DNA of 64,000 nt from Flavobacteriaceae bacterium (GCA_002746415.1 NVXD01000002.1:124001-188000); one strand, 5' to 3'; positions 51,635 through 61,505 are shown, numbered from the stretch's first letter. The notes: generated by a model not told the origin, from the letters alone. A program made the numbers and translations.

Positions 51635-52711
51635 TTAGAACTTTTTTTCAATAATTTGCTTCATACTTACATCTTCGTAGTTCCTTTTAACGAAATCCAG
51701 AGCCAGTGCCAAAATCTGCCCCATGGTTTTGCATTTTTTAAAATCGACATCTAGTGTAAGATCATAAATTAGACCGCATAACTGTTTTATGTTTTCATCC
51801 AAAGAAATATGATCTGTTTTACAAATGTTGACTAATTTTTTAATCCTACTTCCAGAACTTATAATACGTTTGGCAACTATAGAACGTTCTTCAATTTTGT
51901 ATTGATCAACAGAACTATGCAATAATTTACTTCTTACCAATTCTACCATTTGGTAATTTTCTTTAAAAAATTGGGGACGATACACCTTTAATTTCCCCTC
52001 ATAACATTGCTGATCAAAATCTATGGCCCTTATGCTATAAATCACTTGGTCAAAATCATGAGTAGGCACAATTACATAGTTGTAAGAACGCATATCCCCA
52101 AGCAAGCGAATCATACAACGTTCATTAAACTTTACAAACTCTTTAGCCAGCTGGGCTTTTTCAGGTTCTGAACATTTAGGAAGCATTTCCTTAATAAATT
52201 CATCTCCTGGAATTCCAGCTATATGCTCCTCAATCAATGTATCCTTATATACCAAAAAGTTAAGATTATATGGAGAAAGCATATGTTCTAGTTCTAATCC
52301 ATAAACTCTAGAGGCATCAGTTTTCTTTACATAGAAATAGGTGAAGTTATCATTAAGAATATTTCTCACCTTAATTCTAAATGGCTTGGAATTCCCAAAG
52401 GTGCAATAATCCACTGCATCCACATTTAGATACTGAAAGATCCTATCACTACCATCAGAATGTAAGATCGAGTAAACTTTTTTTAGGCTTAAATCTATTT
52501 CCTCCCTATCAGAATCAGAATAATACACTCGTATCCATAGCGTATCTTCATCAGCAGCATTGTATACCGAGACCGAACCTGAAAAACGCAACAAATCCTC
52601 ATAAAAAATTGGAATTTCAATCTTCCTATTGTATTGGTCCAAATAAGCATCCAACCGTTTGTTTACCGGGTAGGCAGGTTTCTTTTTGGACATTAATTTC
52701 TCATCTGTCAT
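51635..52711 (-). CDS. hypothetical protein with kinase-like residues
   Basis: A 358-residue soluble protein, no signal peptide. I do not recognise a named family. Residues 122-143 (TYFYVKKTDASRVYGLELE, in part) look like the ATP-lysine strand followed by an acidic helix. RLLGDMRSYNYVIV (G205, D206, N211) and RAIDFDQ (D231) have the order of a catalytic loop and a DFG-like metal motif, as in HipA or actin-fragmin-type kinases. The rest is helical. This reading is inference from motif order. An ATG at 52693 is an alternative start. Convergent with the nucleoid-associated protein gene. Confidence 0.7.
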   Translation of the reverse strand: MTDEKLMSKKKPAYPVNKRLDAYLDQYNRKIEIPIFYEDLLRFSGSVSVYNAADEDTLWIRVYYSDSDREEIDLSLKKVYSILHSDGSDRIFQYLNVDAVDYCTFGNSKPFRIKVRNILNDNFTYFYVKKTDASRVYGLELEHMLSPYNLNFLVYKDTLIEEHIAGIPGDEFIKEMLPKCSEPEKAQLAKEFVKFNERCMIRLLGDMRSYNYVIVPTHDFDQVIYSIRAIDFDQQCYEGKLKVYRPQFFKENYQMVELVRSKLLHSSVDQYKIEERSIVAKRIISSGSRIKKLVNICKTDHISLDENIKQLCGLIYDLTLDVDFKKCKTMGQILALALDFVKRNYEDVSMKQIIEKKF

Positions 52712-52803
52712 ACGCTCAATTTATAAAATAATGAAGTTATCTTGTAACAAAATAATCAATACCTCGTCAAGTTACTATAAACAACCCAAAAACACATCCT
52801 GAT

Positions 52804-53706
52804 TTGGAAACGATACTCACAGTAAACAATCTTACCAAGAAATATGGATACATAACTGCTGTAAAAGACCTTTCCTTTACCATAGAAAAAGGCAATGTAT
52901 ATGGCATTTTAGGTCCCAATGGTAGTGGAAAATCTACTACACTAGGAATTGTCCTTAATGTAGTGAATGAAACCAAAGGCAATTTTAGTTGGTTCAATGG
53001 TACTTCTACTACCCATGATGCATTGAAAAAAGTGGGAGCCATTATAGAAAGACCCAACTTTTACCCCTATATGACAGCAATTCAGAATTTAAAATTGGTC
53101 TGCAAAATTAAAGGAGTAAGTGAAGATAAAATTGAAGGAAAACTGAAACTGGTAGGGTTATTAGATCGAAAAAACAGCAAATTCAAAACCTATTCTTTAG
53201 GTATGAAACAACGTTTAGCAATTGCCTCTGCACTGTTGAACGACCCAGAGATTTTAATTTTGGATGAACCCACAAATGGTTTGGATCCCCAGGGAATACA
53301 CCAAATAAGAGAAATCATTAAAAAAATTGCAAGCAAGGGTACTACGATATTATTGGCGTCGCATTTATTGGATGAAGTAGAAAAAGTATGTAGCCATGTC
53401 GTTATTCTTAGAAAAGGTGAAAAGTTATATTCTGGTAAAGTAGATGATTTGTTGGCAAGTCATGGCTTTTTCGAGTTAAAAACAGAAGATATGGTTGAGC
53501 TGGAAAATTATCTCGAAAAAAACGCAAGCTTTGGGAAAATAACAATCAATAATGGAATGATAACTGTCATTCTTAAGGAAGAAATGAATGCTGCAGTGTT
53601 CAACCAAGAACTGTTCAAAAAAGGAATTATACTTTCCCATATGGTAAAACGTAAAGAAAGCCTGGAAGAACAATTCTTGACCCTTACCAATAACCAAAGC
53701 AATTAA
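52804..53706 (+). CDS. ABC transporter ATP-binding protein (CcmA/BcrA-like)
   Basis: A 300-residue ATPase: Walker A GPNGSGKST (about 36-44), Q-loop region, signature YSLGMKQRL, Walker B ILILDEPTNGLD and the switch His in LASHLL. The C-terminal 80 residues are typical of the bacitracin/lantibiotic (BcrA) and Nod-type drug-resistance groups. The start is TTG 52804 (METILTVNNL); no ATG fits. Paired with the permease at 53745, 38 bp downstream. Confidence 0.92.
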   Translation: METILTVNNLTKKYGYITAVKDLSFTIEKGNVYGILGPNGSGKSTTLGIVLNVVNETKGNFSWFNGTSTTHDALKKVGAIIERPNFYPYMTAIQNLKLVCKIKGVSEDKIEGKLKLVGLLDRKNSKFKTYSLGMKQRLAIASALLNDPEILILDEPTNGLDPQGIHQIREIIKKIASKGTTILLASHLLDEVEKVCSHVVILRKGEKLYSGKVDDLLASHGFFELKTEDMVELENYLEKNASFGKITINNGMITVILKEEMNAAVFNQELFKKGIILSHMVKRKESLEEQFLTLTNNQSN

Positions 53707-53744
53707 TCCTAATACTATATAGGGAAACCATCAACTAAAAACAT

Positions 53745-54578
53745 ATGATACGTTTATTACAAATAGAATTTATAAAGCTTTGGAACAATAGAGCCAGCAA
53801 AGTATTGATCATCTCATATTTTGTGCTCTTAACTTCAATTGCTTTAGTAGCAGCTATAAAATTTGATATAGGCCCTATTAAGTTTCATTTGGCAGAACAA
53901 GGCATTTTTAATTTTCCATATATATGGCATTTCAACACCTTTATAACAGCCTTTTTCAAACTGTTTTTAGCCATTGTCATTGTATCCATGATGGCAAATG
54001 AATACAGCAACAAAACCATAAAACAGAATTTAATAGATGGGCTTTCAAAAAAAGAATTTGTTTTATCTAAATTCTTAACTGTGTTGTCTTTTTCAGTTAT
54101 TTCTACGATTTTTGTCTTTGGGATATCCATGATTCTCGGGCTTATATATTCTGATTTCAACGAGGTTTCAATTATATTTTCAGATTTAGAATACCTTTTG
54201 GCTTTTTTCCTCAAATTAGTTGGGTTTTTCTCTTTTTGTTTATTCCTTGGTATTATGGTGAAACGCTCGGCCTTTGCTTTAGGTTTTCTTATTCTTTGGG
54301 CTATATTGGAACAATTAATCTTTGGTTTATTAGGTTGGAAATTTGTATCATGGGAAATAGCTAATAAAATTAAAGACTTTTTTCCTTTAGAATCCATGGC
54401 CAATTTAATTGAAGAACCTTTCACTAGACTTGGAGCAGTTAAATCTGTAGCCAAACAAATTGGGGAAGACTTTAATTTTGACTATGCCGTTCATTGGTAT
54501 GAGGTTCTTATTGTATTGGTTTGGACAGCGATTTTCGTCTATTCATCGTATGCATTATTAAAGAAAAGAGATTTATAG
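53745..54578 (+). CDS. ABC transporter permease (ABC-2 type)
   Basis: A 277-residue membrane protein with six predicted helices: one near 17-37, a large extracytoplasmic loop, then helices around 67, 105-130, 143-165, 172-195 and 250-272. The layout fits ABC-2 permeases of the NatB/BcrB group with the preceding ATPase. MANEYSNKTIKQNLIDGLSK is the family's cytoplasmic coupling segment. The exported substrate is unknown. Confidence 0.88.
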   Translation: MIRLLQIEFIKLWNNRASKVLIISYFVLLTSIALVAAIKFDIGPIKFHLAEQGIFNFPYIWHFNTFITAFFKLFLAIVIVSMMANEYSNKTIKQNLIDGLSKKEFVLSKFLTVLSFSVISTIFVFGISMILGLIYSDFNEVSIIFSDLEYLLAFFLKLVGFFSFCLFLGIMVKRSAFALGFLILWAILEQLIFGLLGWKFVSWEIANKIKDFFPLESMANLIEEPFTRLGAVKSVAKQIGEDFNFDYAVHWYEVLIVLVWTAIFVYSSYALLKKRDL

Positions 54579-54607
54579 TACCTTGTAGTGTTTGATTTGA
54601 TTTTCAG

Positions 54608-56344
54608 ATGCTTAGAAAACTTCAGTACCTTTTTATTTTTTTCTGCTGTTCCTTGGGTTATGGACAAACTTGTCCATCGCTAACGAATCCTATTGATGGG
54701 GCTACGAATGTTTCTGTAAACACAAGTATATCATGGAATTCTGTAGTAGGAGTTCCTGGCTATCTCATATCCATAGGGACAACACCTGGAGGGACAGATA
54801 TCATAAATTCACAATCTATTGGAAGTGCTACTTCATTTACGCCTGCTTTGGGTTTACCTGAAAACACACAAGTTTATGTAACCATCACCTTGTTCTTTAT
54901 CAATCAGCCCAATATTGTTTGTGGTAGTGAAACTTTTACAACGGAAAATGTCGTGACACCACCACCTTGTACAACACTAAACAGTCCCGCCGATGGTAGT
55001 ACAAATATAAATGGCGCTACCAACTTGTCCTGGGGTTATTCATCCACAGCAACCGGTTACCGCCTTACTCTTGGAACAACTCCTGGTGGTGGAGAAATAC
55101 TAAACAATGTAGACCTAAACAACACCTTATTTTACAATCCTCCACTAGACTTTCCACCAGACACCCAAATCTATATTCTCATTACTCCATATAATGAGAA
55201 TGGGAGCATCCCTGGGTGCAATGAAGAAAGTTTTACCACTGGTCCAGTAGCCGTTTTACCTGGCTGCGCAACAATGACTTCTCCTTTAAACGGAGCCATA
55301 AATGTCCCGCTAACTCCTTTACTAGAGTGGACAGATGTTCCAGGAGCTGCAGGATATCGTGTTTCCTTAGGCTCGTCTCCTTTTGTAAACGATGTTTTAG
55401 ACAATGTTGCCTTTGGTACCAATTCCACATTTGTTTTGGATTTTGAGCCCAATAGCACCTTCTTTATCTCGATCACCCCCTTTAATGCCGCTGGGGAAGC
55501 AATTAGCTGCGGACAAGAGTCATTTTCAACTATTTTAGGATGTGGCCCCTATTTTGATGCGGTTACGGGAGAATTAGTAACCTTAAATCCTGAAATAAAT
55601 TTTCCTGACACCATTTCTTTCTGTCAAAATGAAGTGCCTTTTTTAGCGCATACAACAGATGTTGCTGATGGGTATAGATGGTACAAAATTGATACTTTAG
55701 GCAATGAAACCTTAATCTCAGAATCTGATGAAGTAGCACTGACGGAAATTGGGCAATACCGATATGAAGCATACAACTTCATTTCTCAATTTGTAAATAC
55801 TATTGAATGCCCAAGTTCAAAAGAATTCTCTGTGGTGTCTTCAGAATTAGCAACCATTACCAATGTAGAAATTAGTGGCCCAATAGGCAATACAGCTATA
55901 AGTATTCAAATTACAGGTATAGGAGATTATGAATATGCCTTAAATAACAGTAATGGCCCTTTTCAAGACAGCAACACCTTCACAAGTTTACCTGAAGTAA
56001 ACTCATACACAGTTTATGTCAGGGATAAAAATGGCTGTGGGACCGTTGAACAAAAAATTGAGCAGGATATAACCGTAGAAGGCTTTCCAAAGTTCTTTAC
56101 GCCCAATGGTGATGGCATCAATGATTTTTGGCAATTTATTCCACCTCCATTAACCAATGAAAGCAATTTAATCTATATTCAAATTTTTGATAGGTACGGG
56201 AATTTTTTGGCCCAAATTGACCCTGAATCTCAGGGTTGGGACGGCAGATATAGGGGCAAGTCTCTTCCTTCATCTAGTTATTGGTTTAGGGCAGTTTCTG
56301 TAGATGGCGAACCTGTTCAAGGAGCTATCGCCCTTAAAAGATAA
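54608..56344 (+). CDS. T9SS type B secreted protein with three Fn3/Ig-like repeats
   Basis: A 578-residue exported protein. The signal peptide ends near SLGYGQ (residue 20). Three repeats of about 95 residues follow; each begins C-x-x-L/M-x-x-P and ends in E-x-F-x-T. A non-repeat region, including GYRWYKIDTLGNETLI, precedes the type B sorting domain (about 495-578: FPKFFTPNGDGINDFWQF, FDRYGNFLAQIDPESQGW, ending LKR). It is exported to the cell surface by the type IX system. A paralogue with two repeats lies at 57399-58808. Confidence 0.9.
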   Translation: MLRKLQYLFIFFCCSLGYGQTCPSLTNPIDGATNVSVNTSISWNSVVGVPGYLISIGTTPGGTDIINSQSIGSATSFTPALGLPENTQVYVTITLFFINQPNIVCGSETFTTENVVTPPPCTTLNSPADGSTNINGATNLSWGYSSTATGYRLTLGTTPGGGEILNNVDLNNTLFYNPPLDFPPDTQIYILITPYNENGSIPGCNEESFTTGPVAVLPGCATMTSPLNGAINVPLTPLLEWTDVPGAAGYRVSLGSSPFVNDVLDNVAFGTNSTFVLDFEPNSTFFISITPFNAAGEAISCGQESFSTILGCGPYFDAVTGELVTLNPEINFPDTISFCQNEVPFLAHTTDVADGYRWYKIDTLGNETLISESDEVALTEIGQYRYEAYNFISQFVNTIECPSSKEFSVVSSELATITNVEISGPIGNTAISIQITGIGDYEYALNNSNGPFQDSNTFTSLPEVNSYTVYVRDKNGCGTVEQKIEQDITVEGFPKFFTPNGDGINDFWQFIPPPLTNESNLIYIQIFDRYGNFLAQIDPESQGWDGRYRGKSLPSSSYWFRAVSVDGEPVQGAIALKR

Positions 56345-56477
56345 GTCCTTTTGTACCCAATTGCACAGATTTGAACCATGACTGCAAGTGTAAGTTACTA
56401 TATTATTTATTACATTTATCAAAATAACCGACCTTCAATATGCTCATTGTTATTTGAAAGTCAATACGTTATATGTT

Positions 56478-57281
56478 ATGAAAATTACATTTTCACTCCT
56501 AGCACTATTATCTTGCTGTATGGGGTGTAGTGATACTTTTTTAGGAACAGAAGAGGATCCATTAGCGGGCACCCCTCAATTAGATATTGAAGAGGTGAAA
56601 AATGCTTTTTCTGAGCTTCCTTTTAAAACAGGCAACAACGATTTTCAATTAGAGGTCTTACACAATAAAAAATGGGAATTCAGAATGGTGGTCCCTGAAA
56701 TAACAAATGATGAGTTAGTCCCACTTTTTGTCTACCTGCATGGGGGAGCACTCACTCCTAACCCCAGCGCACATACTCAGCCAAATTGTTTGGTTGATTT
56801 AGTATTAGAAAATACAAAAGCTTACGTCTTAAGACTTAACTCTAGTGGATTCCTATGGGATGATTCCTCCAATGTATCTCAGGTCATTAACTTGGTGAAT
56901 TTTGCAATAGAAAACTTAAATATAGATCCGGAAAGAGTGGTAGTTCTTGGATATAGTGATGGTGGAACAGGGAGCTGGTTTTTTTCAGATACCCATCCAG
57001 AAGTGTTTTCTGCCGGTATTCCAATGGCTAGTTTTTATGCATTACTATATACCAGTGAAGGTCTAGTTAAAAAAACAGATATACCTATGTATGTGATACA
57101 TGGAGAAAGTGATACTATATTTCCTTTTACTAATACAGAAACACAAGTAGAGAAATCTATTAATGCTGGTAGCGATATAGAATTCGTAATGGCAGTTGGA
57201 TTAACACATTTTGTTCCCTGTGAATATCAGACTTATCTACAAGAAGGCATTGAGTGGGTCAAAAATTCGGTATGGCAATAA
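56478..57281 (+). CDS. alpha/beta-hydrolase lipoprotein (esterase/depolymerase-like)
   Basis: A 267-residue lipoprotein; the lipobox Cys is in CCMGC (about residue 17). VYLHGGALTPN is the oxyanion segment, VLGYSDGGTGSW the nucleophile elbow (G-Y-S-D-G), VIHGESDTIFP the acid, and THFVPCEYQ the His. It resembles PHB-depolymerase/esterase-like peptidase S9-type exported hydrolases. ATG 56478 begins the signal peptide; an upstream TTG exists. It lies between two paralogous T9SS genes; whether they act together is unknown. Confidence 0.87.
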   Translation: MKITFSLLALLSCCMGCSDTFLGTEEDPLAGTPQLDIEEVKNAFSELPFKTGNNDFQLEVLHNKKWEFRMVVPEITNDELVPLFVYLHGGALTPNPSAHTQPNCLVDLVLENTKAYVLRLNSSGFLWDDSSNVSQVINLVNFAIENLNIDPERVVVLGYSDGGTGSWFFSDTHPEVFSAGIPMASFYALLYTSEGLVKKTDIPMYVIHGESDTIFPFTNTETQVEKSINAGSDIEFVMAVGLTHFVPCEYQTYLQEGIEWVKNSVWQ

Positions 57282-57398
57282 ATTCATCAATCGAAAACTG
57301 AACAAAACCCACTAATACCTTCTTTTTTAGCCATTTATCCAATGTTTTACAAGACAAAGAAGGATTTGTAGTACCTTACAATGTTTGATTTTTTTCAA

Positions 57399-58808
57399 AT
57401 GCAAAAAAGAGCGCTATATCTTTTATTAACTCTAATGGGATTGATATCCTATGGACAATCATGTCCATCTCTGATCTACCCCCAAAATGGTTCATCCAAT
57501 ATTCCCGTTGATGCAACTATTTCTTGGTCCAACATCAGCGGAATTTCTGGACTTGCAATTTCTTTAGGTACCACACCAGATGGCACGGATATTCTCAACA
57601 GACGAACCTCTAGTTCTATTGGCTCCTATACCCCTGAAGTAGGACTTCCTGATGATACCTTAATATATGTAAGTCTCATTTTATTTGTGCCCAATAAGCC
57701 ACCCATTATATGTGCTTCCCAAAGTTTTTTTACAGGCGATGTTACTACACCTCCCTCTTGCACCACATTAAATCATCCTGTAAATAACGAAACCACCGTA
57801 TCTATTGGAACCAAAATACAATGGGACTATGCCCCTACCGCAACTGGATATAGATTATCTATTGGCACTGCACTGGGTAGTACAGACCTATTGAACAATG
57901 AAGATGTTGGCAATGTTTTAGTGTATAACCCCCCTACAGCATTTCCATTGGATAGTGAAATTTTTGTACAAGTTACCCCATATAATGAAAATGGTGACAA
58001 TGGACCGTGCACAACGGAAAGTTTTACAATAGGAGAAGTAGTTGCCAATTGCAATCAACCACACCTTAACTTCCCAGAAATAGTCAGTATTTGCGAGAAC
58101 GAGCTTCCGACCGTTATTTATAGCAAGGATTTAGCAAAAGGATATAGATGGTACAAAGTGGATTCTAATGGCAATGAAACATTGCTTTCAGAAGGAAGTG
58201 AAGTTTCCATATCAGAAATTGGGCAATATAGATATGAGGCATACAACATAAGAAGGGAATCTGGCATTGTCGTGGAATGTGGCCATTCAAAAACCTTTAA
58301 GGTTATACGATCCGAAAAACCTCGAATTAATGAAGTTAGGGTTAGCCCCCAATCCAAAAAAATGCGCATAGAAATAAGGGTAAGTGGAATTGGTGATTAT
58401 GAATATGCGTTGCGCCAAGATGGCCCCTATCAAAGCAGTTCTGTTTTTGAGAACCTTTCACTCAAGGAATATACTGTATATGTTAGGGATAAAAATGGAT
58501 GTGGAATCGCTCAAAGAAAAGTAGAACGAGATTTAACCTCAGAAGACTTTCCAAAATTCTTTACTCCCAATGGAGATGGCATCAATGATTTTTGGCAGTA
58601 TATTCCACCAAAGGAATTAGGAGAAATAAATATTGATGTCATTCGTATTTTTGATCAATATGGTAATTTTTTGGCTCAAATTGACCCTTTATCAACAGGA
58701 TGGGACGGTAATTTTAATGGTAGTCCATTACCTCCTTCCAATTACTGGTTCAATGCTATTTCTTTAAAAAATCAAAAAATACAAGGCTATTTTGTCTTAA
58801 AGCGATAG
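57399..58808 (+). CDS. T9SS type B secreted protein with two Fn3/Ig-like repeats
   Basis: A 469-residue exported protein, paralogue of 54608-56344. A signal peptide (ending near SYGQS), two of the repeats, the same GYRWYKVDSNGNETLL block and the sorting domain FPKFFTPNGDGINDFWQY are shared. One repeat fewer than its partner. The ATG at 57399 is chosen because aligning the upstream DNA of both genes puts it opposite the start of the paralogue; an in-frame ATG at 57381 aligns with noncoding GTG in the paralogue. Cell-surface function unknown. Confidence 0.89.
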   Translation: MQKRALYLLLTLMGLISYGQSCPSLIYPQNGSSNIPVDATISWSNISGISGLAISLGTTPDGTDILNRRTSSSIGSYTPEVGLPDDTLIYVSLILFVPNKPPIICASQSFFTGDVTTPPSCTTLNHPVNNETTVSIGTKIQWDYAPTATGYRLSIGTALGSTDLLNNEDVGNVLVYNPPTAFPLDSEIFVQVTPYNENGDNGPCTTESFTIGEVVANCNQPHLNFPEIVSICENELPTVIYSKDLAKGYRWYKVDSNGNETLLSEGSEVSISEIGQYRYEAYNIRRESGIVVECGHSKTFKVIRSEKPRINEVRVSPQSKKMRIEIRVSGIGDYEYALRQDGPYQSSSVFENLSLKEYTVYVRDKNGCGIAQRKVERDLTSEDFPKFFTPNGDGINDFWQYIPPKELGEINIDVIRIFDQYGNFLAQIDPLSTGWDGNFNGSPLPPSNYWFNAISLKNQKIQGYFVLKR

Positions 58809-58870
58809 CACTTCATATTTTATTCCATTTTGTCTTGTTTCCAATCGAATGGCTTTTGTAAATTTAGGGC

Positions 58871-60856
58871 ATGAAATTTAAAATTGTCTCAGAATTCAGC
58901 CCCACAGGAGACCAACCAGAGGCCATAAAGCAATTGGTGGATGGACTTGACACTTCCGAAAAATATCAAACCCTATTAGGAGTAACCGGTTCTGGCAAAA
59001 CTTTTACTGTGGCCAATGTTATAGAAAAAGTCCAACGCCCTACTCTTATATTAGCACATAATAAAACTTTGGCAGCGCAATTGTATTCTGAATTTAAACA
59101 GTTTTTTCCAGAAAATGCTGTTGAATATTTTGTTTCCTATTACGATTATTATCAACCTGAAGCCTACATACCTTCTTCTGGCACCTATATAGAAAAAGAC
59201 CTCTCCATTAATGAGGATATAGAAAAATTAAGATTAAGCGCTACTTCTTCCCTGCTCTCAGGCAGGAGGGATGTTTTAGTAGTTGCCTCGGTATCCTGTC
59301 TTTATGGAATTGGAAATCCTGCGGAATTCAAGAAAAATGTAATCTCCATTCGTAAAGATCAAATCATTTCTCGGACCAAATTTTTACATCAGTTGGTCCA
59401 AAGCCTATATTCTAGAACAACCATGGATTTTAGAAATGGGAATTTTAGAGTAAAAGGGGATGTGGTAGATGTGTTTCCAAGTTATGCCGACCATGCTTTT
59501 AGAATTCATTTCTTTGGAGATGAAATTGAAGAAATAGAGGCTTTTGACCCTTTTAATAATAAAGTCCTAGAGGTTTATGAAAACTTGAACATATATCCCG
59601 CCAATATGTTTGTCACTTCTCCTGATGTGCTACAAAATGCCATTCATCAAATTCAGGCAGATATGGTTCATCAAGTTGCTTATTTTAAAGAAATTGGCAA
59701 ACATCTGGAAGCAAAACGGCTTGAAGAGCGTACTAATTTTGATTTGGAAATGATACGGGAATTGGGCTACTGCTCAGGAATCGAGAATTACTCTAGATAT
59801 TTAGATGGTCGCGAACCAGGAACAAGACCATTTTGTCTTTTGGATTATTTTCCCAATGATTATTTAATGATTATCGATGAAAGCCATGTGACCATTCCCC
59901 AAGTACATGCCATGTATGGTGGTGACCGATCCAGAAAAGAGAATTTAGTGGAATTTGGTTTTAGGCTACCAGCAGCAATGGACAATAGACCCTTAAAATT
60001 TGAAGAGTTTGAAATCATACAAAATCAAGCGATTTTTGTAAGTGCCACTCCAGCAGATTATGAGTTACAATTAAGCCAAGGTGTATTTGTAGAACAAGTC
60101 ATTAGGCCAACAGGTCTATTAGACCCCATCATTGAAATTAGACCCAGTTTAAATCAAATTGATGATTTGATTGAAGAAATCCATGTACGGGTAGAAAAGG
60201 ATGAACGTACATTGGTGACCACTCTTACCAAAAGAATGGCAGAAGAATTGGCAAAATACCTTACTAGAATAAGTGTGAGATGTCGATATATTCATAGTGA
60301 TGTGGATACTTTGGAGCGAGTAGAAATTATGCAAGACCTTAGAAAAGGAATTTTTGACGTCCTGATTGGAGTAAACTTATTAAGAGAAGGGTTGGATTTG
60401 CCAGAAGTATCTCTTGTAGCCATTTTGGATGCCGATAAGGAAGGTTTCCTAAGAAGCGCACGATCACTGACCCAAACTGTTGGTAGGGCTGCAAGAAATT
60501 TAAATGGAAAAGCCATAATGTATGCTGATAAAATTACCAATAGCATGCAAAAAACCATAGATGAGACGAATTATAGACGGGATAGGCAAAAAGCATACAA
60601 CACGGAACACAATATTACTCCTAAGGCATTGAACAAAAGTTTGGACAGTGCCTTGACAAAAAATTCAGTGTCTGCCTATCATTTTGAGAAAGAAGAATTA
60701 CGGGCTGCCGAACCAGATCTAGAATATTTGACCAAAGATCAAAGAGAGAAAATGATTCGAGGCAAAAGAAAAGAAATGGAAAATGCGGCCAAAGAATTAA
60801 ATTTTATTGAAGCCGCAAAACTACGGGACGAAATAAAAACATTACAAGCGCAATAA
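58871..60856 (+). CDS. uvrB: excinuclease ABC subunit UvrB
   Basis: A 661-residue DNA-repair helicase. Walker A GVTGSGKT (about 38-45), the beta-hairpin YYDYYQPEAYIPSSGTYIEK, DEAD-like DESH, motif VLIGVNLLREGLDLPEVSLV, QTVGRAARN, and the C-terminal UVR domain (about 620-660). It verifies DNA damage after UvrA loading. A possible TTG/TAAATTTA promoter lies just upstream; a terminator hairpin follows at 60987. Confidence 0.97.
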   Translation: MKFKIVSEFSPTGDQPEAIKQLVDGLDTSEKYQTLLGVTGSGKTFTVANVIEKVQRPTLILAHNKTLAAQLYSEFKQFFPENAVEYFVSYYDYYQPEAYIPSSGTYIEKDLSINEDIEKLRLSATSSLLSGRRDVLVVASVSCLYGIGNPAEFKKNVISIRKDQIISRTKFLHQLVQSLYSRTTMDFRNGNFRVKGDVVDVFPSYADHAFRIHFFGDEIEEIEAFDPFNNKVLEVYENLNIYPANMFVTSPDVLQNAIHQIQADMVHQVAYFKEIGKHLEAKRLEERTNFDLEMIRELGYCSGIENYSRYLDGREPGTRPFCLLDYFPNDYLMIIDESHVTIPQVHAMYGGDRSRKENLVEFGFRLPAAMDNRPLKFEEFEIIQNQAIFVSATPADYELQLSQGVFVEQVIRPTGLLDPIIEIRPSLNQIDDLIEEIHVRVEKDERTLVTTLTKRMAEELAKYLTRISVRCRYIHSDVDTLERVEIMQDLRKGIFDVLIGVNLLREGLDLPEVSLVAILDADKEGFLRSARSLTQTVGRAARNLNGKAIMYADKITNSMQKTIDETNYRRDRQKAYNTEHNITPKALNKSLDSALTKNSVSAYHFEKEELRAAEPDLEYLTKDQREKMIRGKRKEMENAAKELNFIEAAKLRDEIKTLQAQ

Positions 60857-60908
60857 TAAAAAATCTCAACTTTTACGTGTAAAACTATAAGCTGAATTTT
60901 TTATTTAG

Positions 60909-60963
60909 ATTCCTGCTTTCACAGGAATGACAATTTTATATGGATCTCTGGGCTGAGCCAGAG
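60909..60963. repeat. two palindromes in the uvrB/hsp20 intergenic region
   Basis: ATTCCTG/CAGGAAT (60909-60915, 60922-60928), whose word TTCCTGCTTTCACAGGAATG resembles a common intergenic repeat in flavobacteria, and CTCTGG/CCAGAG (60946-60951, 60958-60963). Each forms a 6- to 7-bp hairpin. Confidence 0.4.
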
Positions 60964-60986
60964 GAATTCTCTCCATTAAAAATAGC

Positions 60987-61014
60987 AAAGTGCCCTGACT
61001 CCTCAGGGCACTTT
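60987..61014. terminator. bidirectional terminator between uvrB and hsp20
   Basis: AAAGTGCCCTGA (60987-60998), loop CTCC, TCAGGGCACTTT (61003-61014), a perfect 12-bp stem between two convergent genes. Confidence 0.75.
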
Positions 61015-61079
61015 ACAAACTAACCAACTAAACCAAACATTATGAAAACCCTTGAGGGCTACATAAAATCTTAATTACT

Positions 61080-61505
61080 TTAGGCAATATCTATCACCCT
61101 TTTTGGTTTGGGTAATGCTTCTTCTTTTTTAGGAAGTGTAAACTTTAAAATACCGTCTTTATATTCAGCATCAATTTTGTTTAATTCAATCATCTCTGAT
61201 AAAGTAAATGCTCTTTTAAAAGAAGCATAAGAGAACTCTTTTCTTGTATAACTCCCTTTCTCCTCATTAGCTTCTAATTTACTTTCTGCCGAAACCGTCA
61301 ATACATCATTATCAACTTCAATTTTAAAATCTTCCTTTGTTCTCCCAGGTATGCTCAATTCCAAAGTAAAATCCTTATCATTTTCCTTAATATTTACGGA
61401 TGGTTCTTTATTGGAATCGTTGCTAATACCTCCAAACCAATCTGGTGTGAAAAATTCATTTATAAAAAAAGGATGTCTTGTATTATTTCTTTTAACTAAA
61501 CTCAT
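61080..61505 (-). CDS. small heat shock protein (Hsp20/alpha-crystallin)
   Basis: A 141-residue chaperone. The alpha-crystallin domain spans about 38-135 (LELSIPGRTKEDFKIEVDND, YKDGILKFTLPKKEE, the latter the GxL-type motif). The N-terminus is short. It holds unfolding proteins during heat or oxidative stress. Two TGACA/TGTCA palindromes at 61576-61620 lie in its upstream region and could be stress operators. Confidence 0.93.
   Translation of the reverse strand: MSLVKRNNTRHPFFINEFFTPDWFGGISNDSNKEPSVNIKENDKDFTLELSIPGRTKEDFKIEVDNDVLTVSAESKLEANEEKGSYTRKEFSYASFKRAFTLSEMIELNKIDAEYKDGILKFTLPKKEEALPKPKRVIDIA

Noticed and set aside
50554-52711. Nucleoid-associated and kinase-like genes considered as a defence or toxin-antitoxin pair
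   Set aside because: They are convergent, not an operon, and neighbours are housekeeping genes; no defence signature.
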